Positions 1 through 9,310 of a stretch of 64,000 nt of DNA are shown here, piece by piece (the stretch's first letter is position 1; every line of letters begins with the position of its first letter). Below the pieces are notes generated by a model. The model saw only the letters and a program-made list of their open reading frames with translations, ran no database searches and was not told the DNA's origin. Source of the stretch: CAYYAQ01 sp964469555 (GTDB taxonomy: Bacteria; Planctomycetota; UBA1135; UBA2386); assembly GCA_964469555.1 (NCBI GenBank), contig CAYYAQ010000004.1, positions 20,385 through 84,384 of the forward strand, read 5' to 3'. Made by a program: the position numbers and the translations under genes.

Positions 1-296
1 GCGAAGTACACGACGGGGATCGACAGCAACCCGAGCGCCATCATCACGGCGCGCAGGAAGACCTCGTCCGAACCAAACAGAGCCACCATCCGAAGCACGA
101 GGTAGAACATCGGCGGGTGCACCTCCCGCGACGCGTTCTCGAACAGTTCGCCCAGGGTCTCGGACTGCGCGATGCCGAGGATGAGAACGTCATCCGGCGA
201 GAGCGCATAGTTCTCCAACCCAGTCCACCGCGCGATGCCCGCGACGACGATCAGCCAGCAGACAACGAACACATGAAACCAACGTTCGGAGTTCAT
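1..296 (-). CDS. GT39/PMT-like membrane glycosyltransferase, N-terminal part (cut by window edge)
   Basis: Translating the minus strand from an ATG at 296 gives an open frame of 98 codons that runs off the left edge. It starts with a hydrophobic segment (WFHVFVVCWLIVVAGIARW), continues with a Ser-Pro-Asp-Asp stretch and then HPPMFYLVLRMVALFG, and ends in a second membrane segment. That order (TM1, an acidic pair in the first external loop, then a H-P-P-hydrophobic motif opening TM2) is what ArnT/PMT-type lipid-linked sugar transferases (GT39, PF02366/PF13231) show. Such enzymes move a sugar from polyprenyl phosphate to protein or lipid outside the membrane. Only the first fifth or so is present, so the subfamily cannot be told. 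The sulfatase downstream of its start is on the same strand but separated by about 130 bp. Confidence 0.7.
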   Translation of the reverse strand, partial: MNSERWFHVFVVCWLIVVAGIARWTGLENYALSPDDVLILGIAQSETLGELFENASREVHPPMFYLVLRMVALFGSDEVFLRAVMMALGLLSIPVVYF

Positions 297-385
297 GGGG
301 TCGCGATCGTGTCGAGGGCGGCGATCATCCGTCACAATTCTAGTGGCCGAGAGCCGATGTTCGCAACATATCTCGCCGGCCTGGC

Positions 386-404
386 GCAACGCTCCCGGCG
401 TTGC
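386..404 (-). terminator. Perfect 7-bp stem hairpin after the sulfatase gene
   Basis: GCAACGC, a 5-nt loop, then GCGTTGC lies about 24 bp beyond the sulfatase stop and in front of the next minus-strand gene. There is no T-run on either side, so it is a hairpin of terminator shape and not a textbook intrinsic terminator. Confidence 0.3.
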
Positions 405-427
405 AGCTCCTCACCTCGTCAAGATAT

Positions 428-1870
428 CTACTTCTCGTAGTCCACGCCGTTGTAGCTGCGGCAGACCGAGGCGAGCCACTCTTCGAGTCGACCACGGCTT
501 CGCTTCACCCGCGCCGTTTCCGAGGCGAGCCTGTCCTTCTTCTCGAAGGGATCTGAGGCGAGGTCGTAGAGCTCCCACCGCACGTCGCCCCTCTTGTTCT
601 GGATGCGGTGCAGTTTCCAGTCCGCTTCCAGCCAAGCGGCGTGACCGGGGAAGGAGTCGAGCGGGTGCGGCGGCTGCGGCAGGCGCGCCGCGTTCTTGTT
701 GAAGTCGGGTGCCTCGAGGTCCTCACCGCTCCGCTGCGCCTCGAGCAGCTTCGCCATCCGCTTCGCGGAGGGGGTGCTCACTCCGCGCTTGTTGTGATCC
801 CAGAAACCCATGACCCGCGGGGCCAACTTCTCTCCCTCGATCAGCGGATTCAGATCGACGCCGTCGAGCGTCGGCTGGCGATCGACCTTCGCGCCGGCGA
901 TCGAGAGGAGCGTCGGGTAGATATCACACGTGTTGCAGCGCGCCGCGGTGGTGTGCGGCTTCTTGATCTTCGCCGGCCATTCGAGGATCGCCGGTACAAG
1001 CAGGCCACCCTCGTAGATCTTCCCTTTCGCGCCACGGTGACCACCGGTGTTACCGACCCGAGGGAGCGCGCCGTTGTCGCTGCAGTACCACAACGCGGTG
1101 TTCTCCCGAATCCCGAGCTTCGTCAGCGCCCCGCGCAGCTTGCCAAACGCCCGATCCATGCCAGTGATCTCACCATAGAAGTTCTGGAGCTTCTTCGAGT
1201 GCTTCGCATAGAGCGCCCGGTCCTGTGCCACCGCGCGATGCGGAGAGTGCGGCGACCCGAACCAGACCACGGCAAAGATCGGCGCGTCGCCCTCGAGCTG
1301 CTTCTCGATCCACGACAGCGCGGCGTCGACGGCGAGGAACGAACTCTCCCCCTTGGTGGGCACCGCTTTCCCCTTGTGGCTCATCACCGCGTCGTTGTCG
1401 TAGAAGTTCGGCGCGCTGAACCACTCGTCGAATCCGTTGTTGCCCGGGTTGTCCGGGCTACCCCGGCGAACGGAACCGAGATGCCACTTGCCGAAGTGAC
1501 CAGTGGTGTAGCCAGCGGACTTCAAGGCCTCCGCTACCGTCACTTCCTGGGGTCTGATCGAGTACCCCCACTTGAACACGCCCATGCGGTTCGGATGCCG
1601 GCCCGTCATCACGCTGGCCCGGGTCGGCGAGCACACGGGCGCAGCCGCGTAGAATCGATCGAACCGCAGCCCGCTCGCCGCCGCCGCGTCGAAATTCGGC
1701 GTCTTCAGGGCGGGATGCCCGTTGTAGGCCATGTCACCCCACCCCTGGTCATCGGCCATGACGAGAATGATGTGCGGTCGCCCTGCCCGCTCTCCTGTTC
1801 CCGTCTGCCTCCAAAGCGCAACGCTCGAACAGGCCAGCAGGCCTGCCGGGAGGAGGACGGCAAGTCTCAT
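428..1870 (-). CDS. Sulfatase lipoprotein (Cys-type, formylglycine-dependent)
   Basis: A 480-residue type I sulfatase (PF00884 family), which hydrolyses sulfate esters, probably on sulfated polysaccharides. The N-terminus has a short hydrophobic signal ending in LLAC (Cys14), a likely lipobox. The metal-binding start IILVMADDQGWGD (Asp40, Asp41) is followed by the formylglycine signature CSPTRAS with the modified Cys at 80, then GKWHLG and a C-terminal YDLASDPFE element typical of the family. Length is normal and the frame is intact. Its ATG overlaps the stop of the upstream SBBP-repeat gene in an ATGA tetranucleotide (1867-1870), so the two are probably translationally coupled. The maturing enzyme (FGE or anSME) is not in the window. 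The exact substrate cannot be read from the sequence. Confidence 0.93.
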   Translation of the reverse strand: MRLAVLLPAGLLACSSVALWRQTGTGERAGRPHIILVMADDQGWGDMAYNGHPALKTPNFDAAAASGLRFDRFYAAAPVCSPTRASVMTGRHPNRMGVFKWGYSIRPQEVTVAEALKSAGYTTGHFGKWHLGSVRRGSPDNPGNNGFDEWFSAPNFYDNDAVMSHKGKAVPTKGESSFLAVDAALSWIEKQLEGDAPIFAVVWFGSPHSPHRAVAQDRALYAKHSKKLQNFYGEITGMDRAFGKLRGALTKLGIRENTALWYCSDNGALPRVGNTGGHRGAKGKIYEGGLLVPAILEWPAKIKKPHTTAARCNTCDIYPTLLSIAGAKVDRQPTLDGVDLNPLIEGEKLAPRVMGFWDHNKRGVSTPSAKRMAKLLEAQRSGEDLEAPDFNKNAARLPQPPHPLDSFPGHAAWLEADWKLHRIQNKRGDVRWELYDLASDPFEKKDRLASETARVKRSRGRLEEWLASVCRSYNGVDYEK

Positions 1871-4509
1871 CGGCTACGCACCCGGACCGGCACCGGGGTG
1901 CTCGCCATGATCACGTTGTTTCGCATATCGAAGACGATGAGCGCGTGGTTGAGCGTCAAGTCGATTTCAGCCGTGAGGAACGTCGGGAGGTTCAGCGACG
2001 CCGACTCTCTTCCGAAGGCATCCAACCGGCTGCGGAATCGGAAGAACACGGGGCTGATCAGAGAGAGGGTCGTCCGAAAGTAGCTGTCATAGTTCAGCGG
2101 GATGCGGACGGCGCCCTGCTGGATGCCCGGGAACGTGCCCGTGGCAGAACCGAGGATCAGGTAGGGCATCCCCCGGTACTTGAAACCGGGCTTCAGCGTC
2201 AAGTTCTGCGTACCACCGACGCCGAGATTGACGCTGTGCACGTCCGCGTAGAACGGCACATCCATGTCCATGACCGTGACGAAGATGTCTTCGATGCCGT
2301 TGAACGTGGTGCTGAAGGCTCCCGTCGTGGTCGGATACAGCGGTGACTGCGTGTGACCCGCAGTCACGACCGTTCCACTCAGGGTGATCGCGAGAGCGTG
2401 CACGTCGTCGTAATTCACTCCACCGACGTACGTGGAATACACGAGTTGAGCCGTACCCGTCTCCCTCGGATCGAAGCGCCCGACGATCGACTCATTGTTC
2501 CCGGCCCAGAGCCGGTCGTACGCATTCGCAGTCGTTGGGAAGTCCCAGAAGTTGCAGGCACCGCCGAACGTCACGATGCCGCTCGCATCGACGCCCAGAC
2601 CCGAGACGTGATCGCTGAGCGTGCCGCCGATGATGGTCGACCACACGAGTTGATTGGGGCCCAAGCTCGGGTCCAACCGCGAAACGAAAGCGTCGAGGAC
2701 CCCGTTGAACGTCTGGTCATACGCGCCCGTCGTCGTGGGGTAGAGCTTCGAACCCGTGTAGCCGCCAAACGTCATCACGCCGCGGGGATCCACGTGCAGA
2801 GCTACGGCACCGTCGTCACCGGCTCCGCCGAGGTAAGTCGAGTAGACGAGTTGATTGGCTCCCGTCTTGCGCACGTCCAAGCGGATCACGAAAACATCAT
2901 GGCCGTCGCCGTGCATGGTATCGAACGCACCCTTCGTCGTGGGGAAATCTATCGACGTCGTGTTTCCGGAGACCGTGACGATTCCTGTCGCGCCGACTGC
3001 CATGGCGCGCGCCGTGTCCTCTCCAGCCCCACCGACCAGGGTCGAGTAGACGAGTTGCTTGGCTCCCGTTTCGCGAGGATCCAGTTGCGTGATCACGATG
3101 TCGTCAATCCCGTTGTGCGTCGTGTCGTAGGCACCCGATGTCGTCGGGTACTTCGATGACTCCGTCGTCCCGGTGACCGTAACCACGCCTTCCGAATCCG
3201 CGAACACACCGAGGCCCACGTCCTTGGAGCCGCCCCCGATCATCGTCGAGTAGATCAGCCGCGCCTTACCGATCTTGCTGGGGTCCAGGCGGCAGGTGAA
3301 GATATCGCCATTACCCTGATTGGTGCTGGTGTAGGCCCCGATCGTGGTCGGGAAGTTTGGCGAGGCGGTGTCGCCGACGACGCCGATTATCCCCCACTCA
3401 TCGACGTGCATCGCGTAGGTCGCTTCGTTGCCACTGCCACCGATGTATGTCGAGTTGATCAGTTTCGTTCCGGACGGATCGAGCCGGAGGATCACGGCGT
3501 CCGAACCGCCGTTGCCGATGCGGTCGTACGCGCCGGCAGTCGTCGGGAAGTCGGGAGAGAAGCTGAACCCGGCGACGGTGACGACGCCGTTGGCCTCCAC
3601 GGCGACGGCATCCGTGGCTTCGACGGACTTGCCGCCGATAAACGTCGACCAGACCAAACCCGGGTCGATCGTCAGGATGGTATCGCCGTCCCACCCTGGG
3701 ACCGCGAAACCGAACCTACGCGAGCCAAGCAACCTGAACTCGCACGCGAGCTTGCGCTTCTTGCCGTCCGCCCCGATCTGCCAGGTCAGGGGCAAGGGCT
3801 GGGTGATCGGGCCCATCGCCGTATCCATCACCAGCGCGCCATCACTCGTGATGCGCAGGCCCTCGGCACCTTCGACATCGACGCGTACCCGCGTGATGTC
3901 CGCCCAGGGTGCGAGAATCACGTCGTACTCGGGATGACCCTCTGCCGTACGAACCCGCACATCGATACCCGGATAGAACCCCTTGCACAGCACCGAGGCG
4001 TACCGCGGCACGTCCGTGCGCCACCGACTCTCGTCGGCGCCGAGGAAGTAGTCGTAGTAGCCCGGCAACACGCGCTCACCGATCATGTGCGCCGCGTCCG
4101 ATTCGACGAAGGTCATCCGCACGGCGACGCCCCGCACCCGGTTCTGCGAGAGGTCCCGCGGCGTCAAGCGCGGCCCATTCTTGCACGCAGGCTTTCGCGC
4201 GAACTTTCGCGGCTCGCGGAGGTCGAGAACGAAACCATGCTCCTGGAGGAACATCGTCAGCGCTCCCTGGCGGTGCAGGAACTTCGCCGGGTGGCCCCAC
4301 TGGCCGACGTTCGGCTCGAAACAAGCTGGCAGAGCCATCGTCTTCGCGGTCGACAGCGACGCCGACTCTTGTGTGCGGGCCGGTTGGGTCGTCGCGCCCT
4401 GGACCGGAGCCAGTTGCGACGATTCCAACCGCGATGGGACGTCACGCGGCACGAAGTTCAGAGAAGCGAGCCCAATAGCCGCCGGGAAGGCAAGGAGAAG
4501 TAGACGCAT
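1867..4509 (-). CDS. Secreted SBBP (beta-propeller) repeat protein
   Basis: An exported protein of about 880 residues. I start it at the ATG at 4509, where MRLLLLAFPAAIGLASL forms a signal peptide; an in-frame ATG eight codons upstream would place extra residues ahead of the signal. Near residue 65 comes the FEPNVGQ motif that opens the N-terminal domain (DUF7948 type) usually paired with SBBP repeats. From about residue 280 to 740 there are seven repeats of 55-65 residues, each with a S-T-x-x-G-G start, a G-V-V-T-V-x-G core, a Y-or-F-PTT-x-GAY block and an L-D-P end; these are SBBP repeats (PF06739). The last 110 residues form a beta-rich domain of the kind that ends several planctomycete secreted proteins. 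No catalytic motif is seen. A binding or surface role is inferred from secretion and from coupling to the sulfatase. Confidence 0.88.
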   Translation of the reverse strand: MRLLLLAFPAAIGLASLNFVPRDVPSRLESSQLAPVQGATTQPARTQESASLSTAKTMALPACFEPNVGQWGHPAKFLHRQGALTMFLQEHGFVLDLREPRKFARKPACKNGPRLTPRDLSQNRVRGVAVRMTFVESDAAHMIGERVLPGYYDYFLGADESRWRTDVPRYASVLCKGFYPGIDVRVRTAEGHPEYDVILAPWADITRVRVDVEGAEGLRITSDGALVMDTAMGPITQPLPLTWQIGADGKKRKLACEFRLLGSRRFGFAVPGWDGDTILTIDPGLVWSTFIGGKSVEATDAVAVEANGVVTVAGFSFSPDFPTTAGAYDRIGNGGSDAVILRLDPSGTKLINSTYIGGSGNEATYAMHVDEWGIIGVVGDTASPNFPTTIGAYTSTNQGNGDIFTCRLDPSKIGKARLIYSTMIGGGSKDVGLGVFADSEGVVTVTGTTESSKYPTTSGAYDTTHNGIDDIVITQLDPRETGAKQLVYSTLVGGAGEDTARAMAVGATGIVTVSGNTTSIDFPTTKGAFDTMHGDGHDVFVIRLDVRKTGANQLVYSTYLGGAGDDGAVALHVDPRGVMTFGGYTGSKLYPTTTGAYDQTFNGVLDAFVSRLDPSLGPNQLVWSTIIGGTLSDHVSGLGVDASGIVTFGGACNFWDFPTTANAYDRLWAGNNESIVGRFDPRETGTAQLVYSTYVGGVNYDDVHALAITLSGTVVTAGHTQSPLYPTTTGAFSTTFNGIEDIFVTVMDMDVPFYADVHSVNLGVGGTQNLTLKPGFKYRGMPYLILGSATGTFPGIQQGAVRIPLNYDSYFRTTLSLISPVFFRFRSRLDAFGRESASLNLPTFLTAEIDLTLNHALIVFDMRNNVIMASTPVPVRVRSR

Positions 4510-4595
4510 GGCAGTTCCAAGGTGTAGGCGCAAGGTATAGGTTCACAGCATAAGGAGTTCGCGCCGACACCTGGCCCCGGTTTGCTTGGACCAAG

Positions 4596-4637
4596 ACGGT
4601 CCCCCGTCAGACCCCAACGGTCCCCCGTCAGACCCCA
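4596..4637. repeat. Two perfect tandem copies of a 21-bp sequence
   Basis: The unit ACGGTCCCCCGTCAGACCCC plus one A occurs twice head to tail (4596-4616 and 4617-4637), followed by the first bases of a third copy. Each unit contains a short inverted element (GGTCCCCCG...). It lies in the 215-bp divergent gap between the SBBP gene and the membrane protein at 4725. Apart from this array I see nothing in that gap, which must hold both promoters. Confidence 0.85.
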
Positions 4638-4724
4638 CGGGGCAGCGAAACCAGCGGGCCATATCCGTAGCACCGACCGCAAGGGTGGTCTCCCCCTGGG
4701 CGACGGCGTAGCCTGTCCCGCCCC

Positions 4725-6548
4725 GTGCCCGCAAACCCGCCCGAACAAACGCCTCACGAACGCCCATGGCTCTGGCTGGTGCCCCTCATGGTCCTCGGCG
4801 GCTGGATTCACTGGCCCGGCGGGGCCGGCTTCAAGAGCGACGACCACGCGATCATTCGTTACGTGTCGGACTTCGGGAATGTCCTCGCCGACTTTGTGGG
4901 CCCCCAGTACGACCTGGAGTTCTTCCACTTCTGGCGACCCTTCATCACGCTCTCGTTCTGGATCGACTTCCAGTTGTTCGGCGTCGAGCCGTTTGGCTAC
5001 TTCGCGATGAACTGCCTGGCGCTGCTGCTCGCAGCCACCTTCCTGTTCACGCTCTGTCGATCCCTCTGGCCGAGCAACGCCGGGACCGTGTTCGCAGTCG
5101 CCGTGGTGATGTTGTGGTTGTGCCACCCGGCGACCGGAACCTCACCCCGCTGCTGGGCGGCGGGGCGCGTCGACACGCACTACGTCCCGCCACTGCTTCT
5201 CGCTCTCATCCTCCATGTGCGGTATCGGCGAGGTGGGCCACGGTGGCCGGTCTGGCTGGTGGCGGTCGTCGCGATCGGCACGAAGGAGTCGGCCCTCGGC
5301 TTCCCGCTGCTCGCTCTCGCGATCGATTTTCTGGATCCGAGGGCCTCCGGACGTCCCGCGCCGAGACTCTTCGGCAACGCGGTTCCGGCGGTGTGGTACC
5401 TGCTGTTGTTCCCAGCCTGCTTCGCGTGTCGCTACCTGTTCTTGGGTGATCCGATCGGAGGCTACCACTCCGCCCCAGAGTTCCTGATCTCGCTCGGGAT
5501 CGCTCCGAGCGGTCTNNNNNNNNNNATCGGTCGGATCTTCTTTCCTGAGTCGCCGCTCACGATGCGGAGATTCGGCGGAGCGATCGTCGTCGCACTGACC
5601 CTCGTATGGCTCCTCTCTGGGAAGGGGAAACGCGAGAGGATCCTGGCCGGAGGACTCATCGCCGCCGGTGTGTTCGGCCCCATCGTGCAGTTGTTCGAGC
5701 ATGCGCAGTCATCGGACGTGCGACTCTCCTACTTCCCTTCCGTGTTGGTCCTCATGCTCTGGGCCGGTGTCACGCTCCGCATTCCGCGCCTGGACCTGCG
5801 TTGGCGCATCGCCATCGTGGCGGTGCCCCTGTTGTGGATCTTCCCCTCGCAGATCACGGAGCGCGAGCGCATGGACGAGCACGATGCGTTCAACGAATCG
5901 CTCAAGACCGCGCTCAAGGAGTGCGACGCGCTCCTACCGGAGGGGGAAGTCGTCGTCGTCGCGGGCGACGCGTATCACGCGAAGCACCCCTACCGATTCG
6001 GATGGGCCTTCGGCTCCGTCCTCAAGCCGCCTTTCCAGTCCCGACCACGGGAAGTCGTCACGCTGTGCAGCATCCTGAACGACCTTCCGGTAGCTCCCGT
6101 GAGCATGGTCGCCTTGGGTCTCCCAGCCTGGGTGGAAGTCTCGGCAACTGGCGGTCGCGTCGTGACTGCGAGTCCCGAGTTCCGTGCGGCGAACCGCAAG
6201 CCCACCACGACGGTCGGCTTTTCGGGCGAAATCACCCTGGATCTGATCATGGATCAGGCGAGACGACAGGTTGCGGGGTTCAGGGTGCCGCCGGACTTCA
6301 CCGGTCGATTCGCGATCTGTTCGACGCTGGGATCGATGGCAACCATCGCGGCGGATCCCACCAAGGGACTTGTATCGGTTCTCGAAGTCCTCGCCCCCGT
6401 CGCGGACGAGTTCTGGGTCGCGATGGACCTCGACAAGGGCAGCCCTTTCCTCCTCCTGTTCGAGACTTCCAGCGGTGTGGCTGTCGGGAAGTTGACAGCA
6501 CCACCGGGATTCGTGCGCCGCTACGTCCAGCTGCGCTGGGGAAAATAG
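4725..6548 (+). CDS. Polytopic membrane protein, GT39/TMTC-like glycosyltransferase candidate
   Basis: About 607 residues from a GTG start at 4725. The first third is a string of hydrophobic segments. An early loop carries Asp-Asp (FKSDDHAIIRY), then FWRPFITLSFWIDFQLFG and a following G-Y-F-A-M-N segment. This order (acidic pair, R-P-F/L, then G-Y-x-x-x-N) matches the N-terminal half of the TPR-containing membrane protein at 46155-48059, which resembles TMTC-type O-mannosyltransferases. Here the C-terminal 200 or so residues are soluble but show no TPR pattern. A run of 10 N (5516-5525) interrupts the codons near residue 265; the same frame is open on both sides, so the gene is probably intact, but the true gap length is unknown. 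Function as a sugar transferase is inferred. Confidence 0.7.
   Translation: MPANPPEQTPHERPWLWLVPLMVLGGWIHWPGGAGFKSDDHAIIRYVSDFGNVLADFVGPQYDLEFFHFWRPFITLSFWIDFQLFGVEPFGYFAMNCLALLLAATFLFTLCRSLWPSNAGTVFAVAVVMLWLCHPATGTSPRCWAAGRVDTHYVPPLLLALILHVRYRRGGPRWPVWLVAVVAIGTKESALGFPLLALAIDFLDPRASGRPAPRLFGNAVPAVWYLLLFPACFACRYLFLGDPIGGYHSAPEFLISLGIAPSGXXXXIGRIFFPESPLTMRRFGGAIVVALTLVWLLSGKGKRERILAGGLIAAGVFGPIVQLFEHAQSSDVRLSYFPSVLVLMLWAGVTLRIPRLDLRWRIAIVAVPLLWIFPSQITERERMDEHDAFNESLKTALKECDALLPEGEVVVVAGDAYHAKHPYRFGWAFGSVLKPPFQSRPREVVTLCSILNDLPVAPVSMVALGLPAWVEVSATGGRVVTASPEFRAANRKPTTTVGFSGEITLDLIMDQARRQVAGFRVPPDFTGRFAICSTLGSMATIAADPTKGLVSVLEVLAPVADEFWVAMDLDKGSPFLLLFETSSGVAVGKLTAPPGFVRRYVQLRWGK
5516..5525. other. 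Assembly gap (10 N)
   Basis: Ten N inside the membrane-protein gene. A fixed size of ten, repeated at 7699, suggests a placeholder and not a measured length. Confidence 0.99.
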
Positions 6549-6727
6549 GCAGTAGAGACGATTCCTGATCCCTTGGCGGGAGGGGGGGGCCACTTGCGCT
6601 ACTCGACGACACGCACCACGATACGGTGGCTTGATACACACGTGGGCGTCGTCCAACTGGGGCCTACCCACGACTCTATGGGGAACTTGCAGTCAGCCTC
6701 GCAACCCAGCCTCACAACCCAGTCCCC

Positions 6728-8297
6728 ATGCCCGTCCCGAGATCGCGAAAAAAGATCTTGGTCGTCAATACGTACTTCGATGACGCCAGGAAGCCGACCC
6801 GCCGACCCACGACGGTGTTGAAAGCGGTGGGGCCACCGTTCCTCGCAGGAGCGTTCGAACGGTCCATGTGCGAGGTGAAGCTCTACGACGAGCAGTCCAG
6901 CGGCCCGCTGGAGAATCCAGACCTGCTCGGCTGGCCCGACATGCTGGTCCTCACCGGACTGACCGCGGGGTTCGACCGCATGCTGCACCTGACGGCGTAC
7001 GCGCGGACGTTGAACTCGCGAGTCCTCGTCGTCGCGGGCGGCCCCGCCATCCGCTTGCTCCACGACTACTCGAAGAACTTCTTCGACTACTGCTGCAAGG
7101 GCGATATCGAAGAGATGCTCGAGGTCATCGAGGACGCGTTCGGGAAGGAATACGTCGACCCCGCGATGCGACCCAGGTACGACCTCGCGTACTGGATCCG
7201 CTCGTTCGGCCACGTCGAGGCGACCCGCAACTGCAACTTCAACTGCTCATTCTGCTCGTTGACCGCCGAACACAACAGCTACTTGAAGCTGGACCTCGCC
7301 CAACTTCGTCGCCAGATCGAAGCGTGCGGCAAGCGGAAGTTCATGTTGTTCATCGACAACAACTTCTACGGCAACGACCGGAACCACTTCCTCGCCCGAC
7401 TCTCACTGATCAAGGAGATGCGGCACAAGGGTTGGTTCAGCGGATTCGGCGCGATGGTGACGAGCGACTTCTTCCTGATTCCGGAGAACCTTCAACTGGC
7501 GAGGGAAGCAGGCTGCGAAGCACTCTTCTGTGGCGTCGAGTCATTCGACGCAGAATCGTTGCGACGGTTCAACAAGCGCCAGAACACGATCATCCCGCAG
7601 ATCCAGATGTTCCGCGAGTGTCTCGACGCAGGGATCCTGTTGGTCTACGGCTTGATCGCAGACGTTAGCATACGCAGCCTCCGCGAGATTCAGGAGGANN
7701 NNNNNNNNCAGTTGCAGCGAGATCACCCTGCCGACGTTCGTTGTCCTGCCCATTCCGTTCCCCGGCACGCCGATCTTCCGCGAGATCGCGGCGAAGGGAG
7801 AGATCCTCCCGAACACGCACCTCCGGGATCTCGACGGCACCACGTTGTGCGTGCGCCCTTTGGACCCGATAGGCGAGGTCACCGATTTCGTCCGCGGACT
7901 GCAGTCGCTGCGGGGTCACCGCATGCACGCCCTGACCCACGCGTTCGGGTTCCTGCGCCGCTATCACCGTCCGCTCAACATGCGCCAGTTGGCGATCGGC
8001 TTCGCGCGTGACCTCTCCCTGGCAAGTGTGCCGCTGGACTTCCGCGCCGGCAAGGCCCCTCTCTCCGCGATCATGGGGCGCCGCGGTCGGCCCCGGACCC
8101 ACCTCAGCACGACCGAAATCCTCGACGCCACCTACACCCCGGCGTTCCCGGTCGCGTACCGGTACAAGGACTACTTCAAGCCGACGAAGATCACGGACGC
8201 CGCCGGCAACCTGGTCGAAGACCTCGCCGATCAGCTGCTCGAATCCGACGGTTCGAAGCTGCACTCCACAGGCACGGCGCAAGTCAGCGGAACCTGA
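6728..8297 (+). CDS. B12-binding-domain radical SAM protein, interrupted by an assembly gap
   Basis: The first part (6728 to 7698, about 323 codons) has a cobalamin-binding-like Rossmann region with LVVAGGPA, then the radical SAM signature C-N-F-N-C-S-F-C (CxxxCxxC) inside HVEATRNCNFNCSFCSLT. After 10 N at 7699-7708 the homologous reading continues in a different frame, with LPIPFPGTPIF and a tail ending at 8297; this is the normal C-terminal part of such proteins (P-G-T-P motif). I therefore read one gene of roughly 520 codons whose apparent frameshift comes from the unsized gap. Class B radical SAM enzymes do methylations, ring contractions and cyclisations; the substrate is not evident. 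The ATG at 6728 has no clear Shine-Dalgarno sequence. Confidence 0.85.
7699..7708. other. Assembly gap (10 N) inside the radical SAM gene
   Basis: Ten N. The coding frame before and after differs by one, so the true missing length is not 10 modulo 3. Confidence 0.99.
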
Positions 8298-8339
8298 GCA
8301 GGAGCGGACGCCGGGCGGCGACGGGTGTATGGTGCGGCA

Positions 8340-8780
8340 ATGCGGGTCTCCCTCACCACTCTTGCACTCGTGGCGGTGACGCTTGCCACCACCGCGGTGG
8401 CCCAGATCCGGTTCACGAGCCCGCGCGGTTTCCTTTCGAAGGAGGGCGCCGACATGTGTCACTTGATGGGTGCCCTGGAGTACGGTCGTCACGACATCCT
8501 GGACGGCGAGCATCGCGGGAAGCCGTTCGTGATGAAGGAACTGGCGTTTCGCGCGGACTATCGCCAGCACTTCGCGGGCGGACGCACCTGGGCGAACGCC
8601 GGGCTACGGATGGCCGAGTGCGACATGCCCAAATATGAAGTGGCGTTCTCGAAGGTGGCGACGAGTTGGCAGCTGCGCTATCCGAACCGGTCCGGCGAAC
8701 TCCTTCGAAGAGCTGCCGGTGATGCGAATCACGAACTGAGTAGTCGGCAGCGAACTTCGACGCGGAATCCTAGGGGGTGA
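8340..8780 (+). CDS. Small exported protein, apparently truncated member of a planctomycete family
   Basis: I start at the ATG at 8340, where MRVSLTTLALVAVTLATTAVA makes a signal peptide. The body has the pattern G-F-L-S-K-E-G, then F-R-A-D-Y, G-R-T-W-A-N, and a short acidic stretch. I recognise this order from a common planctomycete family of secreted proteins (G-x-L-T-T-E-G near the N-terminus, later GRTW-T/S-N-V), whose members are usually twice as long. After about residue 105 the sequence turns Arg-rich and loses the family pattern, and its end runs 11 bp into the opposite-strand gene. The 3' part is therefore probably a frameshifted or truncated tail. Function unknown. Confidence 0.55.
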   Translation: MRVSLTTLALVAVTLATTAVAQIRFTSPRGFLSKEGADMCHLMGALEYGRHDILDGEHRGKPFVMKELAFRADYRQHFAGGRTWANAGLRMAECDMPKYEVAFSKVATSWQLRYPNRSGELLRRAAGDANHELSSRQRTSTRNPRG

Positions 8781-9210
8781 TCGTGACCGACAGCGCGCCG
8801 TGCAGATAGATGCACTTCGGGCTCGCGTTCTCGATACAGCCCGTCTGGATGCAGACCTTCTGCCCGACGAGAGACCGATCCCTTGGGATGAGCACCCGGA
8901 GCGAGGTCGCGTACAGGACGATGATCGGTCGGCAACCGAGGATGCAGGCGCGACCGCAAGCCAGAGGAACGGGAAGCGCCACGTTCAATCCCGCGGTGCC
9001 GATGACGATGAACCGGGCGGCGCCGCGGGTGCGGCACGGTCCGGCGGTGACGCCAAAGCCCTTGCCGAGGCCGGGGCTTCCGGCGGGGGTCGGGTACGCG
9101 GCGTTCGGGCAGCCGGTCTTCGGTATCCTTGCGACCTGGGATGCAGCGGACGCGGAGAAGACCGTGGCCGCCACCAGGACCGCCGTGAAGGACAAGAACT
9201 TGCCAATCAT
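8770..9210 (-). CDS. Small secreted Cys-containing protein with planctomycete C-terminal beta-domain
   Basis: 146 residues from the ATG at 9210, chosen because MIGKFLSFTAVLVAATVFSASAA is a clean signal peptide and AGGAG sits 5 nt upstream (9216-9220). The mature part has six Cys and the order A-R-F-I-V-I-G, a C-x-x-x-C-x-x-G-C cluster, a V-L-I-P-R-D turn, and a G-Q-K-V-C-I-Q-T strand before the terminal G-A-L-S-V-T-I. That layout is the roughly 100-residue beta-domain seen at the C-termini of many planctomycete secreted proteins, including the kelch protein in this window; here it is almost the whole protein. Role unknown, presumably extracellular. Confidence 0.72.
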   Translation of the reverse strand: MIGKFLSFTAVLVAATVFSASAASQVARIPKTGCPNAAYPTPAGSPGLGKGFGVTAGPCRTRGAARFIVIGTAGLNVALPVPLACGRACILGCRPIIVLYATSLRVLIPRDRSLVGQKVCIQTGCIENASPKCIYLHGALSVTITP

Positions 9211-9310
9211 GATGTCTCCTTTGGTATGGTGGGTGGTGAATCGGCAGGCGTCGGTGTTGTGTGTCCCGGCATGCAACGATCGTCGGGCCTAATCGGCCGA
9301 AACCGCGTAA

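Noticed and set aside
608..2083. Long open frame (491 codons) antisense to the sulfatase
   Set aside because: It mirrors the sulfatase gene, is very Arg-rich, has no recognisable motif and lacks domain structure; GC-rich sequence leaves the opposite frame open by codon bias.
3000..3700. Regularly spaced similar DNA blocks that might suggest a repeat array or CRISPR
   Set aside because: They are the SBBP protein repeats at codon level, with a period of about 170-200 bp and diverged sequence; not a CRISPR.
6549..6727. Gap between the membrane-protein and radical SAM genes, checked for RNA genes or riboswitches (for example a cobalamin riboswitch)
   Set aside because: No B12-box or strong hairpin is visible; left as unannotated sequence.
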